From positions 1,738,501 through 1,802,500 of the forward strand of contig NC_089453.1 of NCBI RefSeq assembly GCF_026210795.1: a DNA stretch of 64,000 nucleotides, given 5' to 3'. The DNA comes from Rhizophagus irregularis (taxonomy: Eukaryota > Glomeromycota > Glomeromycetes > Glomerales > Glomeraceae). The notes beneath the pieces were generated by a model, which saw only the letters and a list, made by a program, of their open reading frames with translations, had not been told where the DNA came from and ran no database searches. Shown in pieces: positions 23,107 through 35,100 of this stretch. Every line of letters starts with the position of its first letter. Positions within the stretch are counted from its first letter, which is position 1. Both the position numbers and the translations under genes were made by a program.

Positions 23107-24663
23107 GGAAACAAGACCAATAGAATGATGCGTTGCCACAAAATTTTTTTTTTTGTAAAAATGGGAATTGTCACGATAAGACTATTTCAAATCTGGCAAT
23201 GAAAGGTCACGTGCTTTTTGTGACGTTTTTTGATGGGTACACTTCATAGTTAACATGAACATGTTTTCATTTGTGAAGGTGTATTTGGATCATTCCCAAA
23301 TTCCACGTTAGATCTTTATAAAATGAAAAATGCTTATAATAGTATGACAATTTATTTTAGAAAAAGTTCTTTTGCTGCAAAAATTTTTCTTTTATTTTAT
23401 TAAAGAAAATCAAATATATTATGAGTTTCAATTGAAATTTTCTTTTAAAAAAACTAGCAGTTGCCGCTTCGCACCGGGAGTAGTAGTATTACTATATAAT
23501 ATTAAATTTTTAGTCACAATTAGAAGCTCACTTTGATTAATAATTAGATTATGAGAGTAATAAAATATAAATTAATTTAAATAAAATAATATGCAGGTAA
23601 ATATTGTTATGTATCTATATCATTAAAAACAATCTTATCAAAAAAAATATTTTTATGTGAATTTATTAGTCAGGAAATAATATTGAAAAAATTAATCTCA
23701 ATAAACAAAAAAGTTCTCACTATGTACATCGAAAAAAAATAATAAACAAAAAAATATTGTTATGTATCTATATAATTAAACTAAAAAAAAATTTGTTGAT
23801 ACTAAAAAAAATTTTTACACGAATTTATTAGTCAGAAACAATATTATTGACTAAAAAAATCTCATCAAACATCAAAAAATTTGTAGGACATTGATTATAG
23901 TTTTGATCCGATCTAAACTAAAAAAGAATAATAATATTCTTTTGGGTTAACCAAAAACTCAAAAACTTTGATAAATTCCGATCCAAAAAATTAATAAAAA
24001 AGATTAAAAATTATTATTGTCTATCTAATAGAAATGGTTAGTTGTGGTAACTAAGAGAGTGGTAATAACCGCAATTAATATACTTTTTTTTGTTAATATT
24101 AATTTATTAGAATAAAAAAAAATCCTAATTAACCGGAAATGTATTTTTTTTAATTAGATAGATGAGAATCATCTATCATAATTATATTTATTAGTAACTA
24201 TAATTAAATATTAAATAAAAAAACTGAATATCAACAACTTTGATTTTATGAAAAATAGAAAACAGTTTCCATTTTTTTATTATTGTGAATTTTTCAAGAC
24301 AATTTCATCTTCACAAAAGAAAAAAAATTAAGATCAAAAAAAGTGATTCCTATTTCATCTTAAAAATTTTTTTGAATATTCCAAGAAAACTTTATTTTTA
24401 CAAAAAGAGAAAACAGGAAGAGAGAAAATACTTAGATTAAAAATGGAAAGTTAACAAATGTTAACTTCACCTAAATTAACAACATATAAAATTATCTTCA
24501 TTCTCGCATCGGCTGATTAGAAAATCAAGCCAATTAATATTTAAACTCAGTTGATGGGTTCATTATATAACTTATGGGTTGCTTATTGTCATTAGCATAT
24601 AAAATTATGGGAGGCTTTTCTGGTCAGCTGATATGAACGTTATACTTAGTACCCATTATATGT
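23107..24663. other. AT-rich intergenic region with small inverted repeats
   Basis: No gene seen. At 23061-23103 catccttggacaatg faces cattgccaggatg as an imperfect inverted repeat that overlaps the end of the Myb/SANT gene and may be a tiny element. Near 24160 atagatgagaatcatctat is a short hairpin. The rest is A/T runs. Confidence 0.45.
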
Positions 24664-24836
24664 TTATCGCTTAGAACCCTTTTAATTCTTCTTGACAAGC
24701 AGGCCGAAGCCTCACCGCTTAAAGAACAGGAAGGGAGTTTCTACTTTGGTGGACTTTACGATATAAATAGTGGTTTAATACGATTGTTGCATTTAAAGCT
24801 TTATTATAACAGTCTTGGTGTACCGAATAGTACTGT
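24664..24836. repeat. Duplicated 3'-flank segment of the channel genes
   Basis: The sequence from cttttaattcttcttgacaa onward recurs at about 31678-31800 downstream of channel copy 2. The homology resumes at about 25690-25810 (attcattttgtcatttg...), matching 31815-31930 and, more weakly, 39045-39140 behind copy 3. The flank of copy 1 was later split by the two insertions listed next. Confidence 0.7.
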
Positions 24837-24843
24837 TTTCTGG

Positions 24844-25245
24844 GGGGTCGTCTAAAGCCGTGTTCGATCACGTGACTTGTAAAATTTATTTTTTACAAAT
24901 AAAACTTTTTCGCCAATACATAAAACTTTCAAGTTACACATAGTATGTGCTGCTGTGCAAGTTTACTTAGTGCGCAACATGGGGTTTTGAACACCGTTTT
25001 TGACTTATTTGAATTTTTTCATTTTCGTCATCCATTTTTGGATATGATCGGCAAAGATTATTCATTCATATGTAAAGTCAAAAACAGTGTTTAAAACCAG
25101 CTTTTTTTCACTAAGTAAACTTGTAAAGCAGGCCAAAAAACACTTATTCTATAACTTTTATACTTACATTAATCTTAGTTCATAAAAAAATGGCTTATTT
25201 ATAAAATGTCAAGTCACATGATCGAACATGGCTTTAGACGACCCC
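24844..25245. mobile_element. Foldback MITE with long inverted repeats
   Basis: Ends 24844-24879 and 25210-25245 are inverted repeats matching at 34 of 36 positions (ggggtcgtctaaagcc...). Inverted homology continues inward (aagtttacttagtg facing cactaagtaaactt; ttgacttat facing aagtcaa), so most of the roughly 400-bp element folds on itself around about 25050. It is flanked by tttctgg at 24837-24843 and 25246-25252, or by tttctgggg if two fewer G are counted as element, a 7-9 bp target duplication. There is no coding capacity. The size of the target duplication would suit a Mutator-type or hAT-type parent. Confidence 0.85.
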
Positions 25246-25260
25246 TTTCTGGGGTCAATT

Positions 25261-25452
25261 AAAATTTTCATTAGTTCCTGTTCTTCTTTCGGTAGTGGAG
25301 GAGGATCAGGCTGGTTCCAACGTTTTTAAAGAAGTTCGGGTCCGCCCTGGTGATGGATGATAGCTAGAAGTAGGATAACTCACGTGTGGTATATGTCCTG
25401 TTTAATAGTCTGTCCGGCTTCACATAAAATAAATAAATAAAATTTTCATTAG
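25261..25452 (+). mobile_element. Short LINE/SINE insertion with 14-bp target-site duplication
   Basis: aaaattttcattag occurs at 25261-25274 and 25439-25452, flanking a 164-bp insert. The insert ends in ataaaataaataaat, an (AAAT)n tail typical of target-primed reverse transcription, and is richer in G+C than its surroundings. It lacks coding capacity, so it is either a 5'-truncated LINE 3' end or a SINE using LINE machinery. The intact target duplication indicates a fairly young insertion. Confidence 0.8.
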
Positions 25453-26040
25453 AAGTTACGAGTGACATAATATTGGTTAGATTATTTGATGCTACGTATA
25501 AAATTAAATTAAATGTGCTACTGTAGTATATTGACAAGAAAGAAAAAAAAAATACTGCATGATTTTTGAGAAAAAATAAATAACAGATAATTATTAAGTA
25601 AATAAAAAACAAAAAAAGTTTGATAATTTTATTTGATTTTTTAAAGTTTTTCTTTTTTTTACGATAATCGTTTTTCTCTAAGGTCTGTCTCAAGGAAAAT
25701 ATAAAATTCATTTTGTCATTTGCTGAATTGCATTCAGTGAATATGGGTCATTGTTCGAAGTTAAGTCAAATTGTCTTTTATGGTAACGAATTTTACCATT
25801 ACTTTTCACTTTAAATATAAAAAATCAGATCTGGCCTCTGATAACTTCTAAAAGCTTTTTTGAAATTCTGATCCCATTTTTTTTATTTTTTATGATAACT
25901 GTAAGTTACAATTAATAAAAAACACAAACATACTATACTGTATATATTTAAAAGAAAGGAAAAAATACTATAATACTTATAATACTATACTAGTGTCTAC
26001 ATTATTTTATAAAATTTTATCAATTTTATTATTAGGTGAA
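25453..26040. other. 3' flank of channel copy 1
   Basis: AT-rich. The part from about 25690 is shared with the other two channel copies. A 115-codon minus-strand frame at 25364-25711 is low-complexity and spans the LINE/SINE insertion, so I do not count it as a gene. Confidence 0.5.
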
Positions 26041-29000
26041 TCAATAATCATCACCCGTACTTTCTTCATTACTTGAATTATCATCATCATAATCAGGTTT
26101 ATTATAATTTAAAAATGAATTCTCATTATTTTTCTCTTTAAATGATAATTCAGTTTCATCCATAATCTTTTCTAAACCATCATATAATTTATTTTCATAA
26201 GTTTTAACTAATTTCTCCCATGTATCATAACTTTTTAATTCATCTAAATAATAAATATATTTTGGATCTGAAGGTGGAGGAGAAAAATATATTTCATCTA
26301 TCATTTCATAATCTGATATAAGTTTGGCACGATAATATAATAATGCAGCGCGTCCCTTTTCAAATGCTTCAGCATGTGCAGAACTGAGATTTTTTTTTTG
26401 TTTTAGAGATAAAATATTAATTAAAAAAAAAAATATTATTAATGTAAAAAAAAGAACTAATTAACTTACCTTAAAAAGGCGATAAACATATTTTGTATGA
26501 CAGTTATCAAGACTAAACTACCAATTAAAGTTAATGCTTCAACTGCCCAAAAATCCCAGATAGCTTCTTGTGGAAAAGAACCACGTAACCAAGCATATGT
26601 TGAAAGAAATGATGTACCAAAATCTTTACTTGGGTTATCTTGTTTTCGATCAAAATCTTGTAGAGATGTTCCGATCACATCACCCGCGCTATTTTGTATA
26701 GTATAGCTTGACTTTTTGGACGTGATATCATCAAGATCCGAAAAATCTGTATGTTGTAATAAGAGTAAAAACACGTGGGAGAACGCAAGGACAACCAATA
26801 ACATGAAAACGACAAATAAATATGTCTTTTTTATAATATTTACTATAATGTAAATATATAACGCAGGTTCTTAAAAATAATAATTATGATTAAATGAGAT
26901 TATTAATTTTGACAATAAAACCGACTTATGAATATATCGTTATTTACCTAAAAACAATCGAAGATGTAGGATCTAATTTTATTAAAAAAAAAAAAAATTT
27001 TTTAGTCAAAATGATTAAAAAGTAAAGATATTAATTCATGAATACTTACGAAATCAAACCAAAGCAACAACATTGTAAAAGAGAGACCAGCAGTTATATT
27101 TGATGTAGCTACAACATCAGCAAATGCATTTGATAATCTAAAGCTAGGAGTAACATAAACTGATACTAAAACTAACGATATAACAACTGAAGCTAAATCT
27201 ACAAAATTAAAGAAATCTAGATAATATCTCCAACTATGATGTCGAAGCTGTATACATTCTACCAAGAATAAGTAAACACCAGAATAATAAAATAGAATAA
27301 AAAGGAAAACCAAAAGGTTATATAAATGCCCAGTTGCTTCAACATGACCTAAATAACATCCTACCAAAGCTGCAAAACAAGCTGCAAATAAAATATATCT
27401 AAAAAAATTTCCAAGGAAATAATTTCTTGTTGGACCCCACTTATAATTAATTGCAGCTGCCATTGTTGGATTATCAAATATATCATCCTCATTTTTTTCG
27501 TTTCTAACAATCTGAACAAGTGGACTACTAAGTTTTATATCACTTAAATATCTCCGAGGAATGAATACATATTGAAAGACTTTTAATAAAAATGCCTTAT
27601 GTTTCAGTTTTTCTCTCTTGCGGACTGTAAAATTACGTAATGGGATTATTTTTACCGTTGGAGAAAGATTCTCTGTATTTGAGAATATTTTCACGTTAAG
27701 TTCTTTAAAACGTAAACTAATTGATTTTTGTGTTTCGTCTTTCGTTGAAATAAGTTTTGTGTTTGGATTAAATGCTATAAATTCTTGTGATGCTTTTACA
27801 ATAACTTCAATTTCTTTGGGTATGATATCTTCATATTCTATCATTTTAGATATCTTAATACCTGAGATACATCTTTTAAAAAATAATCCTTTAGCATAAC
27901 TTGCTATTTAAAGAAAATATATATATATATATTAAAAAACAATAATACAAATTAATGAAAAGAAAATAAAAATAAAAAGATACAAACTTAAATTATATCT
28001 ATAAAAATCTGGCAACGCTTCCGAAACAGTAGATAACCAACCGATGTGTTTGTGTTTGAGTAAGTTTTCCGCGTAGTATTCAAGTAAATAAGCGACAATT
28101 AAAGATCTAGTGTCACCCTCAAGACCTACAGAAGTATTTTTGTTAGTGCTGTACTATATTATATACTATTTATTAATATATAAAATAAATTACCTCCTCT
28201 ACATAAACGGGTCGCGATTTGTAAATCACTTAAATTCTTTATTTTCGTCTCTCCTTTCTCTTCAATAGTTTCTATTTTAAATTTTTTTTCGTCTTCATTC
28301 TCCCATCGATTTATTTTAGGAATGTGTAAATTCCAATTCTTATCTTTTCCATCCCCAAATAAAATATATTTAATCAAAGTATTTGAACCTCCAATTATAA
28401 CTTTTGCCATAATATCAAAACGTACATCCATTAATCGCCAAATATTTGGTTTATTTTTAATAAATCTCCAAATGATGTAAGATATACGATCTTTCATATC
28501 CTCAAATACATGTTGTTTTTTATTTCCAGCCAATTTGTTTCTTCGATAATTTAAATGTTCAAAAGCATCACAAGCATGTATTATTGGAGTCACATGATTA
28601 TCACTATATGGCCATTTAACTTCAAAGAATTCATTATCCTTTAATTCGTCCCATCTAACCTTAATATAAAAGGATCTATCTCCAATATATAATTCATCAA
28701 CTTTTAACGCACATGTTTCTTCTCTATTTGCTTTGACATTATTGGCCCAAATATATTCAAGTTCTACCTTTTTATTTCCAGCAATTTTACGCCACACTTG
28801 AATGGTACTTCTTCCGATAAACAATTGCGTAGTTTCTTCTTTATCAAGAAATACAGAAGTTCGATCATAAACATCTATCACCCATGGCTCTTTACTTACA
28901 AGTGGTTTTGTTTTATTTTGGGAATATAGTGAATATATCGTATGCTCATTTTTAGACTTAGAACATGACATTTTTCTAGGCGACTCTACTAATTTACTGT

Positions 29001-30632
29001 TATCATTATGAATAACTATGCTATGAATTTCTTTACCTTCTTCTTCAGGATCACAATTATTAATCAAACGATCAAATACTGAAGAAATATTTCCGTAAGT
29101 ATCTACAGTAATGAGTTTTCCAGGAATTCTTGCAATAGAAGAAATATTTTCTTCATCCGTTACAAAATTAACTTTTCTTCCAGATTTAACATGATTACTT
29201 GTACTAAATAAATTCCAATATAAAATTTGACATTCCGATTCCGATTTTTGAACTATTACTATTATAGTTTTATCATTATTAATAAAATCACAAAATAATA
29301 TTTTAACACCTTTTCCAAAATCTTCAGAAGCTATTTCTAAACCATTTTCTACAAGGAAAAGAAACAACTTTCCAAAACCGAACGAAAAAGCGATAATTTT
29401 TTCATCATTTGATCTTGCAAATATAGGAGTACCGAATTTTCTTAATGACTTTCTTACATGTGACTTTCTTACATGTAAATTAAAGAATTGTTTCATTTCC
29501 ATAGTTCTTAAATCATACAACTGTAAAACTTGAGTACCTCCTTTATATTGTTCAATAAAAAAATAATGATCAAAAATACTATTAAATAATCTTGTTATAC
29601 ATGATTTCCTTTTATATAAAGTATTTAAATCATCTTGAAGCCTTTTTGGATAATAAAATTGTTTCATTCTTTTACCACTTAAATCATGAGTAAACTTTTT
29701 TCTAAAAATTCCTTTTACGTTAAAGATGAGACAATAAATATAATTCTTTTTATCATTATGAACGAAAATAACGATTCCACCAGGTAAATCACTACATATT
29801 CGTTCAGGTTTTGATTTTTGATTTAATTTTATTTTATAAATAACAGTATTTCCCTCATTAGCAGTAGTATCAGTAGTAACAATTTCAACCGGTTCAGGTT
29901 CTTTCTCTTCAAACTCATTAGAATTAGTACTAGTAAGATTTTCATTATTAAGATTTTTCTTGCCAGGACTTGTCGTATCAGATTTTGTAACACGAGATAT
30001 GGCCACCAAGACTTCTTTTTCGTTTAGAGTATTTGTAATTGAATTCGAAATTGCTATTGTCCATTTTGGATAATCCTTTTTAGATTCTTCATTTTTAAAT
30101 ACGGATCTAACGTCATAAGATTCTTTTTCGTAAGAATCATTTATAATTTTTTCAGGAATAATTTTAAATTCGAGTTTTTCTGCCAACGAAAAAAAAAAAT
30201 TTAATTTGCGAGAATGATTTTCCAACACTAAAATATATTTTTAACTTACCATGGTCAAAAATAAGAACGTTCTCACCATCCGGACTAATAGATATATGCC
30301 AATTAGATTTTTTAGAAGTTAGAATATCTAATGGTATTTCCTCCGGTTTTTTTTGACTTAAGATTTTTGGTAAATTATTGTTCGATTTTTCAACTAATAA
30401 TATAGTAATATAAAATGAGTTTGGTAAAATAAGTTTAGAGCAACATTTTATATACAATACTTACGTGGAATAAATATTCCTCCAATTAAATCTGATTTCT
30501 GGTATACTGCAAATAAAATGATGGAGAATGAGAAAAAAAATTAAATAAGCCAATACGTGAAGATAACTAATGACGTTTACCTTCCGAGACAGAAGTAGTT
30601 AAGATTGTTGGAGTTTCCTCCTTATAGGACAT
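26041..30632 (-). CDS. TRP/polycystin-like cation channel with propeller-like N-terminus, copy 1 (intact)
   Basis: Minus-strand exons 30632-30581, 30506-30465, 30393-30250, 30179-28194, 28125-27988, 27903-27050, 26972-26948, 26869-26470, 26383-26041 join in phase to give 1327 aa. Residues 1-700 are a large soluble region with WD40-like strands (for example NWHISISPDGENVLIFDHG) and no catalytic motif. The C-terminal third has six hydrophobic segments at about 952-974, 981-1003, 1018-1038, 1056-1082, 1096-1117 and 1190-1212. The aromatic WRYYLDFFNFVDLAS before the third and IQNMFIAFL after the sixth are typical of TRP-type Ion_trans domains. S4 lacks regular arginines, so voltage gating is unlikely. 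It is probably a Ca2+-permeable channel; ion and trigger are unknown. The tail is acidic. It is the first of three copies on this strand. Confidence 0.82.
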
Positions 30633-32116
30633 TTTTTATATAAGGATGTAATATATGTACGTATTTTTTTTTTAATGTAGAATCAGATATATTTTTTTTT
30701 ACGAGATATTTTTCACAAGTTTTTTAACGAAATGATATTTTTATTACAAGTATTTATAAGAAATTATTTTACTAATTTTCTTTTAATGTAATAAAAATAT
30801 GCAGTAAACATGCATGTAGTAAAAAACATTTTTCAAGTTTATTATTATCGCTTTTATAACAAACACAATAAATTATTAGGAAATTATTGTTCATGACATG
30901 ATATTTGCATATCATTAGAGCGTTTCGAGATTGCATTTTTTTTTGTGCTTCAAATTGAGAAGAGAAACAATAATATGCAGTAAAATGTAGTGAAATAAAC
31001 TATCCTTTAAGGGTCAGTTAAAATAACTAGAGTAACATGATCTTCCGAATAATTTTCCTTTCTAAAAAATCTTTTTTTGATTACCTCAAATTCAGTGGAT
31101 GTGCGGAATGTGCGCTCCGCACATGACCTTGAAATTCGCTCACAAATAGAAATGGAATCGGTTCAAATGAGTCGACTCGAGTCGATTCTGGAACCGATCT
31201 TAAATTTAAAAGATTCTGGATCTCTTGGGCTTAAAACTACTATTAACCATAAAAACCGTTCTCAAATTGAGTCATCTGACGATCACACACCAACTATCAT
31301 TTCTGATTGATCATCATCACATGCTCTACTTGTGTCTTAAATTTGATGCACGTAGCCTCATATTTTTATTTATTAGAACCGAATTAGAACCGACGAACCG
31401 ATTTCCATCCCTACTCACAAACTATGGCATATTGATGTTCGGATTTCTTAATAGTAGCGCGCATTATTCAATTTGCTTAGTAATATGGCAAAGTATATGG
31501 CGCACTAAAAAAACTGGATTAATTAATTGATTGGTAAAGATAATTTAACTAAATCTTAAATGTTTTTACGTCCAAATAATTCATTTCGCTTGGTTTATTG
31601 ATTTATCACATGATCGATTACATATGATCAATTAAATGTAATCAAAATTTTGATCGCGATTATTTCTTTTGGTACCCTTTTAATTCTTCTTGACAAGTAG
31701 GCCAAAGCCTCACCGTTTAATGAGATTTTACAGATTTTACGATAATATTAGTTTAGTACGATTTTGTATGTAAAGTTTTATTGTAACGGTTTTGTATAAA
31801 AATTCTTTATAATTCATTTTGTCATTTGTTGAATTGTATTTAGTGAATATGGGCCGTTGTTTGAGGTTAAATCACGTCCATCTTTTGAGGTAGCAAATTT
31901 TATCCTTCACGATCGAATTTAGTTTAATCGGCTTTCAATCGGACCTGACCTGATGATAACATAAAAACTTTTACATTATTATTAATTTAACTAACTACCA
32001 TTTTTTTATTAATAACAACTAATGCAAGATACAATTAATAAAAATACAACTGAACATATACTATATATTATACAAAAAAAAAATACCGTAATAATATAAT
32101 ACTATATTACAGTTCA
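30633..32116. other. Spacer between channel copies 1 and 2
   Basis: Contains the 5' flank of copy 1 and the 3' flank of copy 2. At about 31090-31420 a GC-richer block carries aatggaatcggttc and, inverted, gaaccgatttccat, with tgcggaatgtgcgctccgca nearby, so it is probably a degraded inverted-repeat element. Open frames there (31077-31530) show no domain. ttatcacatgatcgatta at about 31604 recurs behind copy 3 at about 38416. Confidence 0.5.
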
Positions 32117-35100
32117 TTATTGTCTTAATATTTCGTAAATTTCATTAATTTTGCAATTCATTGAACGAATAACATCATCCGCATTATTTTCATCTTCATC
32201 ACCATCATTTTCATAATGATCTTTATCCAAACTTTTATCACTTCTTGAAATATTATCATCATCAATAATTTCACCATTAATATTTTCGCGTTTGTTAACA
32301 GGTTTTTTATAATTCAAAAGTGAATTCTCATCACCATCCCCTTTAAATAATAATTTAGTTTTAATCATCTTACTTTCTAAATCCTCATAAAATTTCTTTA
32401 ATTTACGTTTTTTTACTATTCCTTCCCATGTATCATAACTTTTTGATTTACCTAAATAATAAATATATTTTGGTTCTAAAGGTGAAGTAAAAAAATGTAT
32501 TTCATCTAAAGCTTCATAATCTGATATAAGTTCGGCACGATATCTTAATAATGCAACACGTCCCTTTTCAAATGCTTCAGCATATACATTCCTGGAATTT
32601 TTAAAAAATGAATTAATTAAAAATAAAATAAAAATAAAAATAAATAAAAATAAATAAAAATAAATAAATTTAACTTACCATATAAAGGCGATAAATATAT
32701 TTTGTACGACAGTTATTAAGAAAAGACTACCAATCAAAGTTAATGCTTCAACTGCCCAAAAATTCCAGGTAGCTTGTTGTGGATAAGAACCACGTAACCA
32801 AGCATATGTTGAAAGAAATGATGTACCAAAATCTTTACTTGGATTATCGAGTTTTCGATTAAAATCTTATACAACAGATGTGCCGACCGTTTCACTCGCA
32901 CTATTTTGTATAGTATAGCTTGACGTCTTGGGAGTAATATCATCAAGATCAGAAAAGTCCGTATGTTGTAATAAGAGTAAAAACACGTGAGAAAGCGCAA
33001 GAACAACCAATAACATGAAAAAGACGAATAAATATGTCCTTTTTATAATATTTAATATAATGTAAATAAATTTCGCAGGTTCTAAAAATAATAATTATGA
33101 TTATAAGAAATTATTACTTTAACAATAAAATCCGATTTATAAATATATATATATTTATTTACCTAAAAACAATCAAAGATATAGGATCTAATTTTTTTTT
33201 TAAAAAAAAGAAATTTTTTTTTTTTAATCAGAATAATTAAAAAGTAAAGAAATTAATTTATACTTACGAATTCAAACCAAAGTAATAACATTGTAGAAGA
33301 GAAACCAGCAGTTATGTTTGATGTAGCTACAACATCAGCAAATGCATTTGTTAATTTAAAGCTAGGAGTAATATAAACTGATACCATAGCTGTCGAAATA
33401 ACAACTGAAGCTAAATCTACAAAATTAAAGAAATCCACATAATGTCTCCAATCATGATGTTAAAACTGCCTATATTCTACCAAGAATAAGTAAATACCGG
33501 AATAATAAAATAGAATAAAAAGGAAAACTAAAAAGTTGCGTAAATGTCCTGTTGTTTCAACATGACCTAAATAACATCCTACCAACGCAGCAAAACAAGC
33601 TGCGAATAAAATATATATAAAAAAAACTCTAAGGAAATAATTTCTTGTTGGAACCCACTTATAATTAATTGCAGCTTCCATCGCTGGATTATCAAATATA
33701 TCATCATCTTTTTCGTTTCTAACAATCTGAACAAGTGGACTAAGTTGTATATTCTTTAAATATCCCCGAGGAATGAATGCAGCTTGAAAGATTTTTGATA
33801 AAAAGATCCTATTTTTCTGTTTATCATATCTCCTGCAGACGGTAAAATTGCGTAATGGGATTATTTTTACCGTTGGAGAAAGATTCTCTGTATTTGAGAA
33901 TATTTTCATATAAAGTTTTTTCAAACGTAAACTAATTGATTTTTGTTTTTCGTCTTTTGTTGAAATAAGTTTCGTGTTTGGATTAAATGCTATAAATTCT
34001 TGTGATTCTTTTACAGTAGCTTCAATTTCTTTGGGTGTAAGATCTGTATAATCGATCATGTTAGATATCTCAACGCCTGAGATACATCTTTTATAAAATA
34101 TTTCTTTAATGAAGTTTTCTATTAAACGAAAAAAAATTTTGGAAACTATAATACTAGTTAATGAAAAGGAAATAAAGAATAAAAAGATACAAACTTAGAT
34201 TATATTTAATTAAATCTGGTAACGCTTCCGAAACAGTAGATAGCCAACCGATGTGTTTAAGCGAGTTTTCCGTGTAGTATTCAAGTAAATAAGCGACAAT
34301 TAAAGATCTACGGTTACATTCAAGACCTATTTAATTTTAACTTGTGTTTTAAAGAAATGTATTGTACTGTATATTATATATTTATTGAAATAAATTACCT
34401 CCTTTACATAAACGGATCGCGATTTGTAAATCACTTGAGTTGTTTATTCTCAATTTTTTCGTCTCTTCCTTCTCTTTAATAGCTTCCTCTTTAAACTTTT
34501 TTTCGTCTTCATTTTCCCATCGATTTATTCTAGGAATATGCAAATTCCAATTCTTATCTTTTCCATCTCCAAATAAAATGTATTTAATCAAAGTATTTGA
34601 ACCTCCAATTATAATTTTTGCCATAATATCAAAACGTACATCCATTAATCGCCAAATATTTGGTTTATTTTTAATAAATCTCCAAATGATGTAAGATAAA
34701 CGATCTTTCATATCCACGAATTCATGCCGTTTTTTATGTCCAACCAATTTATTTCTCGATAATTTAAATGTAAAAGAGCATCACAAGCATGTATTATTGG
34801 AGTCACATGATTATCACTATATGGCCATTTAACTTCAAAGAATTCATTATCCTTTAATTCGTCCCATCTAACCTTAATATAAAAGGATCTATCTCCAATA
34901 TACAATTTATCAACTTTTAACGTACAAGTTTCTTCCCTATTCGCTTTGACATTATTGGTCCAAATATATTCAAGTTCCATTTTATTATTTATTTTATTTC
35001 CGGTAATTTTACGCCACACTTGAATGGTACTTCTTCCGACAAACAATTGCGTAGTTTCTTTTTCATCAAGAAATACAGATGTTCGATCAAAACCATCTAT

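Noticed and set aside
25364-25711. 115-codon Phe/Ile/Leu-rich minus-strand frame
   Set aside because: It spans the border of a young insertion and is low-complexity, so it cannot be an established gene.
32620-32670. aaataaataaa-type repeats considered as CRISPR-like or microsatellite of interest
   Set aside because: Simple AT-rich repeats inside an intron of the channel copies; nothing CRISPR-like, and not expected in a fungal nuclear genome.
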